From: an uncultured Pirellulaceae bacterium
GTDB lineage: Bacteria > Planctomycetota > Planctomycetia > Pirellulales > Pirellulaceae
Reading direction: 5' to 3'
Length of the DNA: 64,000 nucleotides
Assembly (NCBI GenBank): GCA_937929805.1
Contig: CALFUT010000015.1
Coordinates: forward strand, 1 to 64,000
In this document: one piece after another, positions 24,688 through 33,532 of the stretch
Layout: the number at the start of each line of letters is the position of its first letter
How positions within the stretch are numbered: the first letter of the stretch is position 1
The notes under the pieces: generated by a model
Seen by the model: the letters and a program-made list of their open reading frames with translations, nothing else
What the model was told of the DNA's origin: nothing
The model's database searches: none
Translations under genes and position numbers: made by a program

Positions 24688-26604
24688 ATGCTACAGCCCG
24701 CTACAACCATGCTCTGCGTTCAATCACTCGCCAAGAAAGCGCTCGTGATGGTGGCTTTTGTCGCTCTCTCGGTTTGCGGATTGTGCGGTGCTTCGGCCAG
24801 CGAGCCTGAAATTGTCTTGCACCTGCCCATGAGCACGGCTGGTCCGAACACCATGGACCCGGTTCGCGGCTCGTCGGTGTACGACAATCGTGCGTGCAAC
24901 ATGGTTTTCGAAACGCTGTTGGAATACGAGTACTTAGAACGGCCGTACAAACTGAAACCCTGCCTGCTGGCGGAGATGCCGACCGTGACCGATGACGGTA
25001 AACGGTTTCGATTTCGGTTGAAGAAGGGCGTTCGATTCCACGACGATCCGTGCTTTCCCGGCGGGAAGGGGCGCGAGATGGTGGCTGACGATGTCTTTTA
25101 TTCGTTCAAGCGAATGGCCGACAAACGCAACTCGCCCAAGGGTTGGTGGCTATTACAAGATACGATCGTAGGCTTCGACCAATGGCGAACGGATCAGAAT
25201 TCGGCTGAAGAAAAGCGGCAAGCGTTTATCCAACAGAAAAAATCAGCGGGCGAAGCGGATTACGAATCCGCCGCGCCGGTTGGCTTCGACTACGATGCGC
25301 CCATCGAGGGTATGCGGAAGATCAACGACTACGAGTTTGAGATCTTGCTCAAGCAGCCGTTTTTTCGATTCACTTATACGTTAGCGATGTTCCAGACCTC
25401 CGTGATCGCTCGCGAGGCAGCGGAGTACTACGGCAAGACGATTTCGCGTCACCCGATCGGCACCGGCCCGTTCACGTTGCGGCACGAGGACTGGGAGTCC
25501 GGCGCGTTTATGTCACTCAAACGGAATCCGGACTACCGTGAAGACTACTACCCGGCCGACCCCGGCTTGAACGAAGACGGTAGTGAGCCTTACCCGGGCT
25601 ACTCGGAAGACAAGCAGCTGGGCTTCTACGAAGACGCGGGCAAACGGCTGCCGTTGGCCGATCGCGTGGAGGTCTCCTTCTTCGTCACCAACCAGCCGAT
25701 GTGGCTCAAGTTTCGCAACCAAGAAATTGATTACACAACCGTTCCAGCAGAAACGTTCGAACAAGCCTTTATCAAACGAACTCAGAAACTGCGTCAGAGC
25801 TATCTTGATGAGGGGATTCGATTCACGCCCGTCCCGTTGTTGGACTTTATTTACAACGGATTCAACATGGAAGATCCTGACTTTGGCGGATACGAAGATG
25901 AAAAGAAGTACCTCCGTCAGGCAATTTCACTGGCCTACAACTATCAGGAAACGAACCAAGCCTTTTACAACAACCTGAACATCATCTACGACGGTGCGAT
26001 TCCGCCCGGCCTAGAAGGGCATCCCGAAAACCATCGTGCACCGAAGAACTATCGCGGCCCAAGGCTGTCTGAGGCTCGCAAACTGCTGGCCAAAGCCGGT
26101 CATCCGGGCGGCAAAGGCCTGCCAACGCTGGTCCACTACACCAGCAAACAGCCGCAGAACGTTGCGATGGCAGAGATGGCCAAACGCAATCTTAAAAAGA
26201 TCGGTATAAACATGGATGTTCGGGCAGTGGATTTCTCCACGCTGACCGATCTTCAACGAGAGAAACGGGCTCCGTTTTTTGGGTTGGCTTGGGGCAGCGA
26301 CTACCCCGACGCGGAAAACAATTTGCAGTTGTTCTACGGTCCCTTCAAGTCGCCCGGCTCCAACAACTTCAACTACGATCGCCCCGAGTACAACGAAATG
26401 TATGAGCGGGCTCGCGTGATGGCTCCTTCGCCCGAGCGAACAAAACTGTACGAACAGATGAGAGACATGCTGATCGAAGACGTTCCATTCATCGGCTCGA
26501 TGGCTCGTACTCGTTTCTATCTGACGCACGATCGGCTGAGAAACTTCAAACCGGTCGAAGTGTTCGCAAACTGGCCCAAGTATTTGACTATCAAGGAAAA
26601 CTAG
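24688..26604 (+). CDS. Peptide/nickel-type ABC transporter substrate-binding protein
   Basis: This is a 638-residue exported solute-binding protein of family 5 (Dpp/Opp type). A signal peptide lies at about 1-37 (hydrophobic run then ASASEPE), followed by PNTMDPVRGSSVYDNRACNM, the typical opening of the family. Later landmarks include GTGPFTLRHEDWESGAFMSL and LRQAISLAYNYQE. It is somewhat longer than the usual 500-550 residues because of inserts near 150-200 and 290-310. It captures oligopeptides or similar ligands in the periplasm. It is the first gene of a transporter operon with two permeases directly downstream and two ATPases after an inserted element. Confidence 0.92.
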   Translation: MLQPATTMLCVQSLAKKALVMVAFVALSVCGLCGASASEPEIVLHLPMSTAGPNTMDPVRGSSVYDNRACNMVFETLLEYEYLERPYKLKPCLLAEMPTVTDDGKRFRFRLKKGVRFHDDPCFPGGKGREMVADDVFYSFKRMADKRNSPKGWWLLQDTIVGFDQWRTDQNSAEEKRQAFIQQKKSAGEADYESAAPVGFDYDAPIEGMRKINDYEFEILLKQPFFRFTYTLAMFQTSVIAREAAEYYGKTISRHPIGTGPFTLRHEDWESGAFMSLKRNPDYREDYYPADPGLNEDGSEPYPGYSEDKQLGFYEDAGKRLPLADRVEVSFFVTNQPMWLKFRNQEIDYTTVPAETFEQAFIKRTQKLRQSYLDEGIRFTPVPLLDFIYNGFNMEDPDFGGYEDEKKYLRQAISLAYNYQETNQAFYNNLNIIYDGAIPPGLEGHPENHRAPKNYRGPRLSEARKLLAKAGHPGGKGLPTLVHYTSKQPQNVAMAEMAKRNLKKIGINMDVRAVDFSTLTDLQREKRAPFFGLAWGSDYPDAENNLQLFYGPFKSPGSNNFNYDRPEYNEMYERARVMAPSPERTKLYEQMRDMLIEDVPFIGSMARTRFYLTHDRLRNFKPVEVFANWPKYLTIKEN

Positions 26605-26609
26605 CGGCC

Positions 26610-27572
26610 ATGTGGGCATTTACCATTCGAAAACTGATCTACAACATCCCCGTTTATCTGGCGACGGTGATGATCATGATGATGCTGCTTCGGGTCCAAG
26701 ATCCGGTCGCCGGGAAGCTGAGTAAAAATCCGACTCAGGAAGAATACGACGCCACCAAGAAAGAACTGGGCTTGGACAAACCGTTTTTGCAACAGTACGG
26801 GCTAGTGCTCTACGAAGTCGCCACGTGGCGCTTCCACCGAAACATGTGGACTGAACCCGGCGTGACCGTTGGCGACAAATTACGCACGGCGGTGCCACGT
26901 TCGCTCGCGCTGACCATCCCCGCATTAATGTTGACGACGGTGATCTCGATCGTGATCGCGATGATATCGGCGTTCAATCGAGGCCGCTGGCTTGACCGGA
27001 CGTTGGTCTTCTTCGCGGTGCTTGGCATGAGCATCAGCTTCTTAGTCTATATCATCTTCGGTCAATACTTCGGCGCGTTTTTGTTGCCTCGTTGGCTGGG
27101 AACGGACGTGTTCGCGATCTATGGTTACGAATCTCCGCTGAAAGACTGGAGGAACTGGCCCTACTTCATGCTGCTGCCGGTACTGATCAGCGTGATCGTT
27201 TCGATGGGTTATGACACCCGCTTCTACCGCGCTGTGATGGTCGACGAAACCCAACGCGAGTACATCACAACCGCACGGGCCAAAGGTGCCTCGCAGACGA
27301 AAATCATGTTCGTTCACATGTTACGAAATGCGATGATTCCAATCGTCACCCGAGTCATGATCACGCTACCTTTCATGGTGACGGGGTCCATTTTGTTGGA
27401 GAAATTTTTCGGCATCCCCGGCATGGGCTACGTCCTATTGAACGCGATTGACAACAGTGATTTTCCGGTCATTGAAGGCTTCACCGCAATCTTTGCCGGG
27501 CTGTTTATTCTCAGCATTATTGCGACAGACATTTTGTACGCGGTGTTCGACCCACGAGTGAGGTTGCAATAG
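26610..27572 (+). CDS. ABC transporter permease, DppB-type
   Basis: This 320-residue inner-membrane permease has about six transmembrane helices and the typical cytoplasmic EAA loop near 225-250 (TTARAKGASQTKIMFVHMLR). The N-terminal FTIRKLIYNIPVYLATVMIM and the segment TQEEYDATKKELGLDKPFLQ match the DppB/OppB group. It forms the translocation channel with the downstream permease. It starts 5 bases after the binding-protein stop and ends on the next gene's start, so translation is likely coupled. Confidence 0.93.
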   Translation: MWAFTIRKLIYNIPVYLATVMIMMMLLRVQDPVAGKLSKNPTQEEYDATKKELGLDKPFLQQYGLVLYEVATWRFHRNMWTEPGVTVGDKLRTAVPRSLALTIPALMLTTVISIVIAMISAFNRGRWLDRTLVFFAVLGMSISFLVYIIFGQYFGAFLLPRWLGTDVFAIYGYESPLKDWRNWPYFMLLPVLISVIVSMGYDTRFYRAVMVDETQREYITTARAKGASQTKIMFVHMLRNAMIPIVTRVMITLPFMVTGSILLEKFFGIPGMGYVLLNAIDNSDFPVIEGFTAIFAGLFILSIIATDILYAVFDPRVRLQ

Positions 27573-28813
27573 TGAATCGGATTCGTAATTTCTTCCGCAC
27601 CCGCGAGATGCGAAAACTGCTGCGGGATCGCCTGACCATTTTCGCAATGATCGCCATCGGTGCGTATCTATTCACGGGCATCGCGATCATGTGTGGCGCG
27701 ATCACTGCCGAAACCTGTGATCAGGTCGTCGGCCCGAACAAATTGAACGGTTTTTACCGAGAAGAACTCCCTGAGCGACGCTACGACATTGCAACGACCA
27801 AGTTTTTACAGGCAGTACAGACGGCGCTTGGTCAGGAAGATCCACAGGCGGCGCTGGAGCAGGTGCAACTGGGCCGTGTCCGTGTGGCGGACAAATCACC
27901 TGAAGAATTACAAACAATTGTCGACCAAATCATCGGCTTGCGCGATGAACTGAACCAGAGTGAGAATCTGGACGAAGATCCAGCGATGATGCCTAAGCTG
28001 GCCGAAATGGAAGCCAAAGTAGAGCAACTGAAAAAGCCACTGACGGGGATGAACGGCTTCCTTCACAACGCGTCGCTATGGTTGGGCACCGACGCTCAAG
28101 GCCGCTCAATTTTCTTTCGAGGTCTCTACTCGATCAAGATTGCCCTGCAAATTGGCTTGGTCACCGCCACGTTTTCAGTACTGCTGGGCGCCTTCTTAGG
28201 CGCGGCCGCCGGTTACCTTGGTGGCTGGGTCGACTCGGTCATCGTTTGGATCTACACAACCTTTTCCTCGATCCCTAACCTCGTCTTGTTGGTCGTGATC
28301 GCCTACGCGTTCACCGATTTTGACTTGCAGAAACGAGTCCCCGCATTCATGAGCTCGTGGGTTGAAGGAATCGACATTAAGAACTCGTTGTTACCGGTTT
28401 ACATTGCCTTTGGAGCCACGTTCTGGATTGGAACTTGCCGCGTCATTCGGGGCGAAACCATGAAGCTGAAAGAGATGGAGTACATCCATGCGGCTCGGAC
28501 TGCCGGCTTCAGCAGCTTTCACATTCTGCTTCGGCACATCATTCCCAATACGGCTCACTTGATGCTGATTAACTTTTCGCTGTTGCTGATTGGTGCCATC
28601 AAGTCCGAAGTCATCCTCAGCTTCCTTGGGCTGGGCGTCAAAGGTCAACCCAGTTGGGGCATCATGATTCGCGACGCCGGGAATAACGGCGATGTTGTGA
28701 CGGGGTTCTTTTGGGAGATTGGTACCGCCACCGTGCTGATGTTCGGGTTGGTGCTGGCATTCAATATCTTGTCCGACGCTTTGCAGGATGCTTTTGATCC
28801 AAAACACGTGTAG
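27572..28813 (+). CDS. ABC transporter permease, DppC-type, with extended extracytoplasmic insert
   Basis: This 413-residue permease starts at GTG overlapping the previous stop (TAGTG). After the first transmembrane helix (about 25-48) comes an unusual insert of about 110 residues (about 50-165), mostly polar and helical (PEELQTIVDQIIGLRDELNQ). The standard DppC region follows, with DAQGRSIFFRGLYS, the core helices, and the EAA loop AARTAGFSSFHILLRHIIPN. A typical DppC has about 300 residues, so the insert accounts for the extra length and would face the periplasm. The stop codon overlaps the first base of a tandem 7-base repeat. Confidence 0.92.
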   Translation: MNRIRNFFRTREMRKLLRDRLTIFAMIAIGAYLFTGIAIMCGAITAETCDQVVGPNKLNGFYREELPERRYDIATTKFLQAVQTALGQEDPQAALEQVQLGRVRVADKSPEELQTIVDQIIGLRDELNQSENLDEDPAMMPKLAEMEAKVEQLKKPLTGMNGFLHNASLWLGTDAQGRSIFFRGLYSIKIALQIGLVTATFSVLLGAFLGAAAGYLGGWVDSVIVWIYTTFSSIPNLVLLVVIAYAFTDFDLQKRVPAFMSSWVEGIDIKNSLLPVYIAFGATFWIGTCRVIRGETMKLKEMEYIHAARTAGFSSFHILLRHIIPNTAHLMLINFSLLLIGAIKSEVILSFLGLGVKGQPSWGIMIRDAGNNGDVVTGFFWEIGTATVLMFGLVLAFNILSDALQDAFDPKHV

Positions 28814-28882
28814 ACCAGTGACCAGTGACCAGTGACCAGTGACCAGTGACCAGTGACCAGTGACCAGTGACCAGTGACCAGT
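28813..28882. repeat. Tandem array of ten 7-base repeats
   Basis: Ten perfect copies of GACCAGT start in the last base of the permease stop codon and run 70 bases. The 7-base unit also gives open frames on both strands, which are artefacts. It lies at the left edge of the DUF559 element. Copy number is likely to vary between strains through slippage. Confidence 0.97.
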
Positions 28883-28915
28883 GAAACAAAGCACGCGAGC
28901 AGCATGCGAGCCAAG

Positions 28916-29537
28916 CCCCCTCTCCCCCAAATTATTTTGCGAAAAAAGCAGCCCACTTCCTACAGCTCAATCGCAAAATGATTTGGGGGAGAGGGCTGGG
29001 GTGAGGGGGCCGTACAACCGCCGTTTGGAAAGCAACCAATTATGCCAACCCGCCAAAATCCGATTCTCACTCAACACGCTCGCGACCTCCGCGCACGTCA
29101 AACCAAAGCCGAAGCGCTCCTCTGGTCCGTTCTCCGCAACCGCAGCCTATGCAATCTGAAATTTCGTCGCCAACATCCAATTAAGCCCTTCATCGCCGAC
29201 TCCGCTTGTATCCAAGAAAACCTTATCGTGGAAGTCGACGGCGGCTATCACGACGATGATCTCGTTCATGAGGACGACATGTCACGACAAGAGAAACTCG
29301 AATCGTTGGGTTGGCAAGTCTTGCGGTTTAGCAATGAAGAGGTATTAGAGGACGTCAATGCGGTCGGGATTGGCATTGCACGAAGGCTGGGACGCACGCC
29401 AGAATTTGTGCATGGAAAGAATAGAAGGAAGGAACCGAAGTAGACCCCCTCACCCCAGCCCTCTCCCCCAATATGCTTGTGGTTTGCTTTGTTGCAATTG
29501 AACGAACCTCGCACAAGCATATTGGGGGAAAGGGGGC
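28916..29537. mobile_element. DUF559 element with symmetric hairpin ends
   Basis: The DUF559 gene is enclosed by two large hairpins. The left one pairs 28918-28942 with 28971-28995 (24 of 25 bases), and the right one pairs 29459-29481 with 29512-29534 (22 of 23). Their inner edges read GGCTGGGGTGAGGGGG on the left and CCCCCTCACCCCAGCC on the right, exact inverted copies of each other. The whole unit is thus symmetric around the gene. It lies between the permease and ATPase genes of one transporter operon, so it is an insertion. Symmetric hairpin ends suggest a REP-type mobile unit. How it moves is unknown. Confidence 0.75.
29042..29443 (+). CDS. DUF559-family endonuclease-like protein
   Basis: This 133-residue protein is of the DUF559 family, related to very-short-patch-repair endonucleases of the PD-(D/E)XK type. 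Visible features are ARQTKAEALLWSVLRNRSLC (about 19-38), FRRQHPIKPFIADSACIQ with the active-site Asp, LIVEVDGGYHDD with Glu, and LGWQVLRFSNEEVLED near the end. It is probably a DNA nickase-like enzyme. It has no strong ribosome-binding site. It is the only gene inside the hairpin-bounded element and may be the function that moves or maintains it, or merely a passenger. Confidence 0.88.
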   Translation: MPTRQNPILTQHARDLRARQTKAEALLWSVLRNRSLCNLKFRRQHPIKPFIADSACIQENLIVEVDGGYHDDDLVHEDDMSRQEKLESLGWQVLRFSNEEVLEDVNAVGIGIARRLGRTPEFVHGKNRRKEPK

Positions 29538-29740
29538 TAAAAAAGCGCTTGCTGTTCGGCTTACTGTGCGTGACATTTCTTCCCCATTAATCCCAATGTG
29601 GAACGTTCATTAATAACTCCGAGATCCAAACCATCCGAAGCCACAAACTACCGAGCCGGATCGTGGCACGATCCTCACGCTGACAAAAACGCTACTTCCT
29701 CCGCTCTCTCCTGCTAGAATTTTTCTACCCCTCATACTTT

Positions 29741-30772
29741 ATGGCCGAACCCTCTCCCATTCTTCAAGTTCGCAACCTGCAGACCTCGTTCAAAACCGAT
29801 CGTGGCATGGTGACCGCCGTTGACGGCGTTTCTTTCGATCTGTTCTCTGGAGAAACGCTCGGTGTGGTTGGCGAAAGTGGTTGCGGCAAGACCGTCACCA
29901 ACAAGTCAATCATCCGGCTACTGCCCGAACATGTGACTCGCTATGGCGATGACAGCCGGATCCTGTTCAAAGATCGAAACCTGCTGACGCTGACCGAGTC
30001 ACAAATGCGAGACGTTCGCGGCAACGAGATCGGGATGATCTTTCAAGAGCCCATGACGGCACTCAACCCGGTCTTCACGATCGGATGGCAGATCGATGAA
30101 GCACTAAAATACCACACGAAACTGAACCGCCCAGAACGACGCGACAAAGCAATCGAGATGCTGCGACTGGTCGAGATGCCCAACCCGGGAAAACGTATCG
30201 ACGAGTACCCGCATCAACTTTCGGGCGGCATGAGACAACGCGTCGTCATCGCCATCGCATTGTGCTGTAATCCGGAAGTGCTGATCGCGGACGAACCGAC
30301 CACGGCACTCGACGTGACGATTCAGTCTCAGATTCTGCGGTTAATGGACAAACTCAAAGAGGAAACTGGGACCGCGATCATCTTGATCACGCATGACTTG
30401 GGCGTTGTTGCTCAGGCGTGCGACCGAGTCATTGTGATGTACGCTGGGCAGATCGTCGAAATCGCTCCGGTGCGAGACTTATTCCACAATCCGCGCCATC
30501 CGTACACGCGGGCCTTGCTCGACTCGATGCCCAAACCCGGTATCACCGGTCACCAAGAACGGTTGCCGGCCATCGAGGGCACCGTTCCCAGTCTATTCAA
30601 CCTGCCTTCAGGCTGTCGATTTCATGATCGTTGCCAACGAGCAAAATCTGATTGCAAAGAAACGTTGCCTGCTTTGGTTTCGATCACCGAAAACGAACAC
30701 GCTGCGGACGGCGATCAGACCGTGCAACACGGCGTCCGGTGCTTCTATCCATTGGAGGGCGTGAAGTCATGA
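29741..30772 (+). CDS. Peptide ABC transporter ATP-binding protein, DppD-type
   Basis: This 343-residue ABC ATPase has Walker A GESGCGKT at 44-51, the Q-loop segment [12 protein letters not shown], the signature LSGGMRQR, and Walker [14 protein letters not shown]. The C-terminal oligopeptide-type extension includes the CRFHDRC cysteine pair that can bind a metal cluster in this group. It powers the transporter together with the second ATPase, whose start overlaps its stop (ATGA). It is separated from the two permease genes by the DUF559 element, although it clearly belongs to the same system. The element may impair transcription into the ATPases unless a promoter lies at 29540-29740. Confidence 0.94.
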   Translation: MAEPSPILQVRNLQTSFKTDRGMVTAVDGVSFDLFSGETLGVVGESGCGKTVTNKSIIRLLPEHVTRYGDDSRILFKDRNLLTLTESQMRDVRGNEIGMIFQEPMTALNPVFTIGWQIDEALKYHTKLNRPERRDKAIEMLRLVEMPNPGKRIDEYPHQLSGGMRQRVVIAIALCCNPEVLIADEPTTALDVTIQSQILRLMDKLKEETGTAIILITHDLGVVAQACDRVIVMYAGQIVEIAPVRDLFHNPRHPYTRALLDSMPKPGITGHQERLPAIEGTVPSLFNLPSGCRFHDRCQRAKSDCKETLPALVSITENEHAADGDQTVQHGVRCFYPLEGVKS

Positions 30773-31770
30773 GCCAACCTAAATCCGAACAGTACGAATC
30801 ATCCAAGCCACTCGTCAAAGTCAAAAACCTAGTCAAGCATTTTCCTAAGCGTGGCGGAGTCTTCAACCAAGTCATCGCAAAAGTTCACGCCGTCAACGAT
30901 GTTAGTTTCGAAATCCGCAAGGGCGAAACTCTCGGAGTGGTCGGCGAAAGTGGGTGCGGTAAGTCCACGCTTGGCAAAGCGATCATTCGTTTGCATGATC
31001 CGACGTCCGGCAGAGTGATCTTCGATGGAGTCGACATCACTCATCTCAGCCGCAGTCGTTTGCGACCGATTCGACGCCGCATGCAGATGATCTTTCAAGA
31101 TCCAAACTCATCGCTCAATCCTCGGATGACGGTCGAGGCAACGCTTCGTGAAGTGATTCGACTTCATAAAATCGTTTCCGAAAGCGAAATGCGTTCGTAC
31201 ATTGATGGCTTGCTGACCAAGGTTGGGCTTAGAGTCGATGACCGCGGCAAGTACCCTCACGAATTCTCTGGTGGCCAGAAACAGCGAATTGGTATCGCTC
31301 GTGCGTTGGCGGTCAAACCTGAATTCATCATCGCCGACGAACCGGTTTCGGCATTGGACGTTTCCATTCAAGCTCAGGTGTTGAACTTGCTGATGGATTT
31401 GAAAGACGAGCTAAAACTGACGCTACTGTTTGTCTCTCATGACTTGAAAGTGATCGACCATTTCTGCGATCGTATGCTGGTGATGTATCTGGGCAATGTG
31501 GTGGAGGAGATGCCGTGTCAGGATATTCACGCCACCGCCAAACATCCTTACACGAAGGCGTTGTTGGCCAGCAATCCGATTACCGACCCGGACCAGCGAG
31601 GCGAACTGGTCGTGCTGGAGGGAGAAGTCCCCAGCCCCTACGATCCGCCAGCCGGCTGCCCCTTCGTCACTCGCTGCCCGATCGCGACTGATCGATGCAA
31701 GACCGAAAATCCACCGCTAGAAGATCGAGCCGGCAACCATCGAGTCGCCTGCTGGGAAGTAAAAGAGTAG
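30769..31770 (+). CDS. Peptide ABC transporter ATP-binding protein, DppF-type
   Basis: This 333-residue ABC ATPase has Walker A GESGCGKS at 59-66, Q-loop MIFQDPNSSLNP, signature FSGGQKQRIG, and Walker B EFIIADEPVSALDV. It ends with the typical CPFVTRCPIATDRC cysteine-rich tail. I place the start at ATG 30769, overlapping the preceding stop by 4 bases; an upstream frame is not coding. It completes the five-gene Dpp/Opp system. The next gene on the same strand is a REP-associated transposase unit. Confidence 0.94.
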   Translation: MSQPKSEQYESSKPLVKVKNLVKHFPKRGGVFNQVIAKVHAVNDVSFEIRKGETLGVVGESGCGKSTLGKAIIRLHDPTSGRVIFDGVDITHLSRSRLRPIRRRMQMIFQDPNSSLNPRMTVEATLREVIRLHKIVSESEMRSYIDGLLTKVGLRVDDRGKYPHEFSGGQKQRIGIARALAVKPEFIIADEPVSALDVSIQAQVLNLLMDLKDELKLTLLFVSHDLKVIDHFCDRMLVMYLGNVVEEMPCQDIHATAKHPYTKALLASNPITDPDQRGELVVLEGEVPSPYDPPAGCPFVTRCPIATDRCKTENPPLEDRAGNHRVACWEVKE

Positions 31771-31787
31771 GGCACGTGGCCATCGTC

Positions 31788-32766
31788 GTTGGAATTGTCC
31801 CAATTCCGGTGCGGCCAACAAGAGCTTTCTGAAAACCCTACGGATATAAACAATCTGGATTTGAAAAAATTTCGGCTACACTGAAGCGTCTGATTCTATC
31901 TGACGAACTCATTGATTGGCCACCATTATGGGTAATGAGAACCGTGTCGTCTTTGGATTCCTAGATCGTCAAGGCGATATCGACAAACAAGCTGGCGAGA
32001 ACCTGCCTCATTGGTTTCAGGCGGGCAGCGCAACATTTGTCACGTTTCGCACGGCAGATTCGATGCCTAGGAACGCCATTGAGCGATGGCGTGCGGAACT
32101 GAAACGATGGCTACGGGATCAAGGAGTCTCGATCGAAAACGTCACCACGACTCAAAGCCAAACCGATTCATGCTCGCCTGAGGCCAAACTCGAATGGGCT
32201 TTCTCGTTCGACTCACTTCAACCGGGCCAACGTCAAGAATTTCTCAGGCTCCGTAATCGTGCTTGGCATCGTTTGCTTGACGAATGTTATGGCAAATGCT
32301 TATTGAGGCAAGCAAAGTTTGCAAAGATCGTTGCTCGTGCGATTCTGCACTATGATCGTCAGAAATGCGATGTTGATCGACTGATCGTGATGCCCAATCA
32401 TGTTCACGTTATCGCACAGTTTCGAGCCAACACTTCGCTGAAGATAGTCAGCCAAAGCTGGATGCGTTATTCGGCAAGAGAAATCAATAAGGAACTGGGC
32501 ACTTCTGGTGCATTTTGGCAACCTGAGCCGTTCGACCACATTATACGAAATCTAAAACAGTTTGAATATTTGCAGCATTACGTTGCCGATAACGCAAGAA
32601 AGGCTGGGCTCAGAGATGGAGAGTTCTTGTATTGGCAGCAAAACAACAGCAGTTCGCCCAGCGTTGGGTAGGACCGCCGCTGAACCCGGCGCAATTCCAG
32701 TTTTATCTATGGCTGGACTTTAAGCCAGTTTGGTTCCGGGGAAATCGGAATTGGGACAATTCCAAC
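31788..32766. mobile_element. REP-associated transposase unit with matching palindromic ends
   Basis: A 21-base sequence at 31788-31808 is repeated exactly in inverted form at 32746-32766. Each copy is itself a near-perfect palindrome (GGAATTG, three bases, CAATTCC). The RAYT-type gene lies between them, so this is a REP-transposase unit in which the ends are the presumed substrate. A related palindrome stands alone at 35055-35073. Confidence 0.85.
31928..32671 (+). CDS. REP-associated tyrosine transposase (Y1, RAYT)
   Basis: This 247-residue HUH-type Y1 transposase of the REP-associated family has the HUH motif in VMPNHVHVIAQ (His158, His160). The likely catalytic tyrosine is in SWMRYSAREINKEL (Tyr181). 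The region NLPHWFQAGSATFVTFRTAD near 25-44 is the usual family opening. Enzymes of this family nick single-stranded DNA at REP hairpins and are largely domesticated. I prefer ATG 31928 over TTG 31916. Its palindromic flanks match at 31788-31808 and 32746-32766. Confidence 0.9.
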   Translation: MGNENRVVFGFLDRQGDIDKQAGENLPHWFQAGSATFVTFRTADSMPRNAIERWRAELKRWLRDQGVSIENVTTTQSQTDSCSPEAKLEWAFSFDSLQPGQRQEFLRLRNRAWHRLLDECYGKCLLRQAKFAKIVARAILHYDRQKCDVDRLIVMPNHVHVIAQFRANTSLKIVSQSWMRYSAREINKELGTSGAFWQPEPFDHIIRNLKQFEYLQHYVADNARKAGLRDGEFLYWQQNNSSSPSVG

Positions 32767-32779
32767 CACGTTCTCCAAG

Positions 32780-33532
32780 CTACCGCATTGCAGCCAGCGC
32801 CGCGATGACTTCTTCCAATGAATGTTCTGAAGATCGTAAATCCAACATTGGCCCGGAAAATGTCAACGCGTTTTCGACGAGTCGGCTTTTGTCGTTCTTG
32901 GCTCCAAACACGATCACCAGCTTGGCAACCAACGCGACTTCCACGAACTGTTCAATGCTTGAGACCTGTTTGACATCCCACTCTTTCAAGTGGTCGTGTT
33001 CTTGCAGCGAGTCATTGAAAGAACTGACGAACTCCGCCGAAGCGTTCACCCAAACCGCCAAGTTGCCTCTTTGGCGTAAATGTTCCAACAGCTGAACTAT
33101 CGATTTCCCAGACGTGGGATGGATCATATCGCCGGCGATCTTCAAACTGGGCTCCAATACGAAGCGGCGGAACGACATTCGTGGATGAGGAACGGTTAGC
33201 CGTTCTGTTTGAGTCTGTTCTTCACCGTACAGCAGCAAATCGAGATCGACTTTTCTCGATCCCCACCGAGCACGTCGCTCACGCCCCAGCTGATTCTCGA
33301 TTTCTATTAGGCGTAGGTGCAGTTCTTCAACCGACAGCGTCGTAGACAGCCGGATCGATGCATTCAGATACGCCGATTGGCCTGAAGGTCCTCCGATTGG
33401 TTCGGTCGCACATAGTTCACCAACCGCCGTAACCTCGATGTCAGACATTGTTCGTAACGATTCGACCACCTGCCGGAAATTTGATTCTGGATCGCCTTCG
33501 TTGGCTCCGAAAGCGATCAAACAGTCGACCAT
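32780..33532 (-). CDS. folK: HPPK (folate pyrophosphokinase) with C-terminal extension
   Basis: This 250-residue protein has an N-terminal HPPK domain (about 1-160), which transfers pyrophosphate from ATP to hydroxymethyl-dihydropterin in folate synthesis. Visible are LIAFGANEGDPESN (5-18), RWGSRKVDLDLLLYG with the metal-binding Asp pair, and VPHPRM. The C-terminal 90 residues (NLAVWVNASAEFVSSFNDS onward) are not part of the usual 160-residue enzyme. They look like a mixed alpha/beta domain of unknown role. The gene ends only a few bases from the REP unit's right end. No other folate gene is adjacent. Confidence 0.9.
   Translation of the reverse strand: MVDCLIAFGANEGDPESNFRQVVESLRTMSDIEVTAVGELCATEPIGGPSGQSAYLNASIRLSTTLSVEELHLRLIEIENQLGRERRARWGSRKVDLDLLLYGEEQTQTERLTVPHPRMSFRRFVLEPSLKIAGDMIHPTSGKSIVQLLEHLRQRGNLAVWVNASAEFVSSFNDSLQEHDHLKEWDVKQVSSIEQFVEVALVAKLVIVFGAKNDKSRLVENALTFSGPMLDLRSSEHSLEEVIAALAAMR

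Noticed and set aside
28813-28882. Direct repeats as a CRISPR array
   Set aside because: The units are 7 bases long with no spacers, so it is a simple tandem repeat.
28390-28956. Long minus-strand open frames with the LVTGHWS repeat
   Set aside because: They arise from reading the GACCAGT tandem array and the antisense of the permease gene, and have no gene signals.
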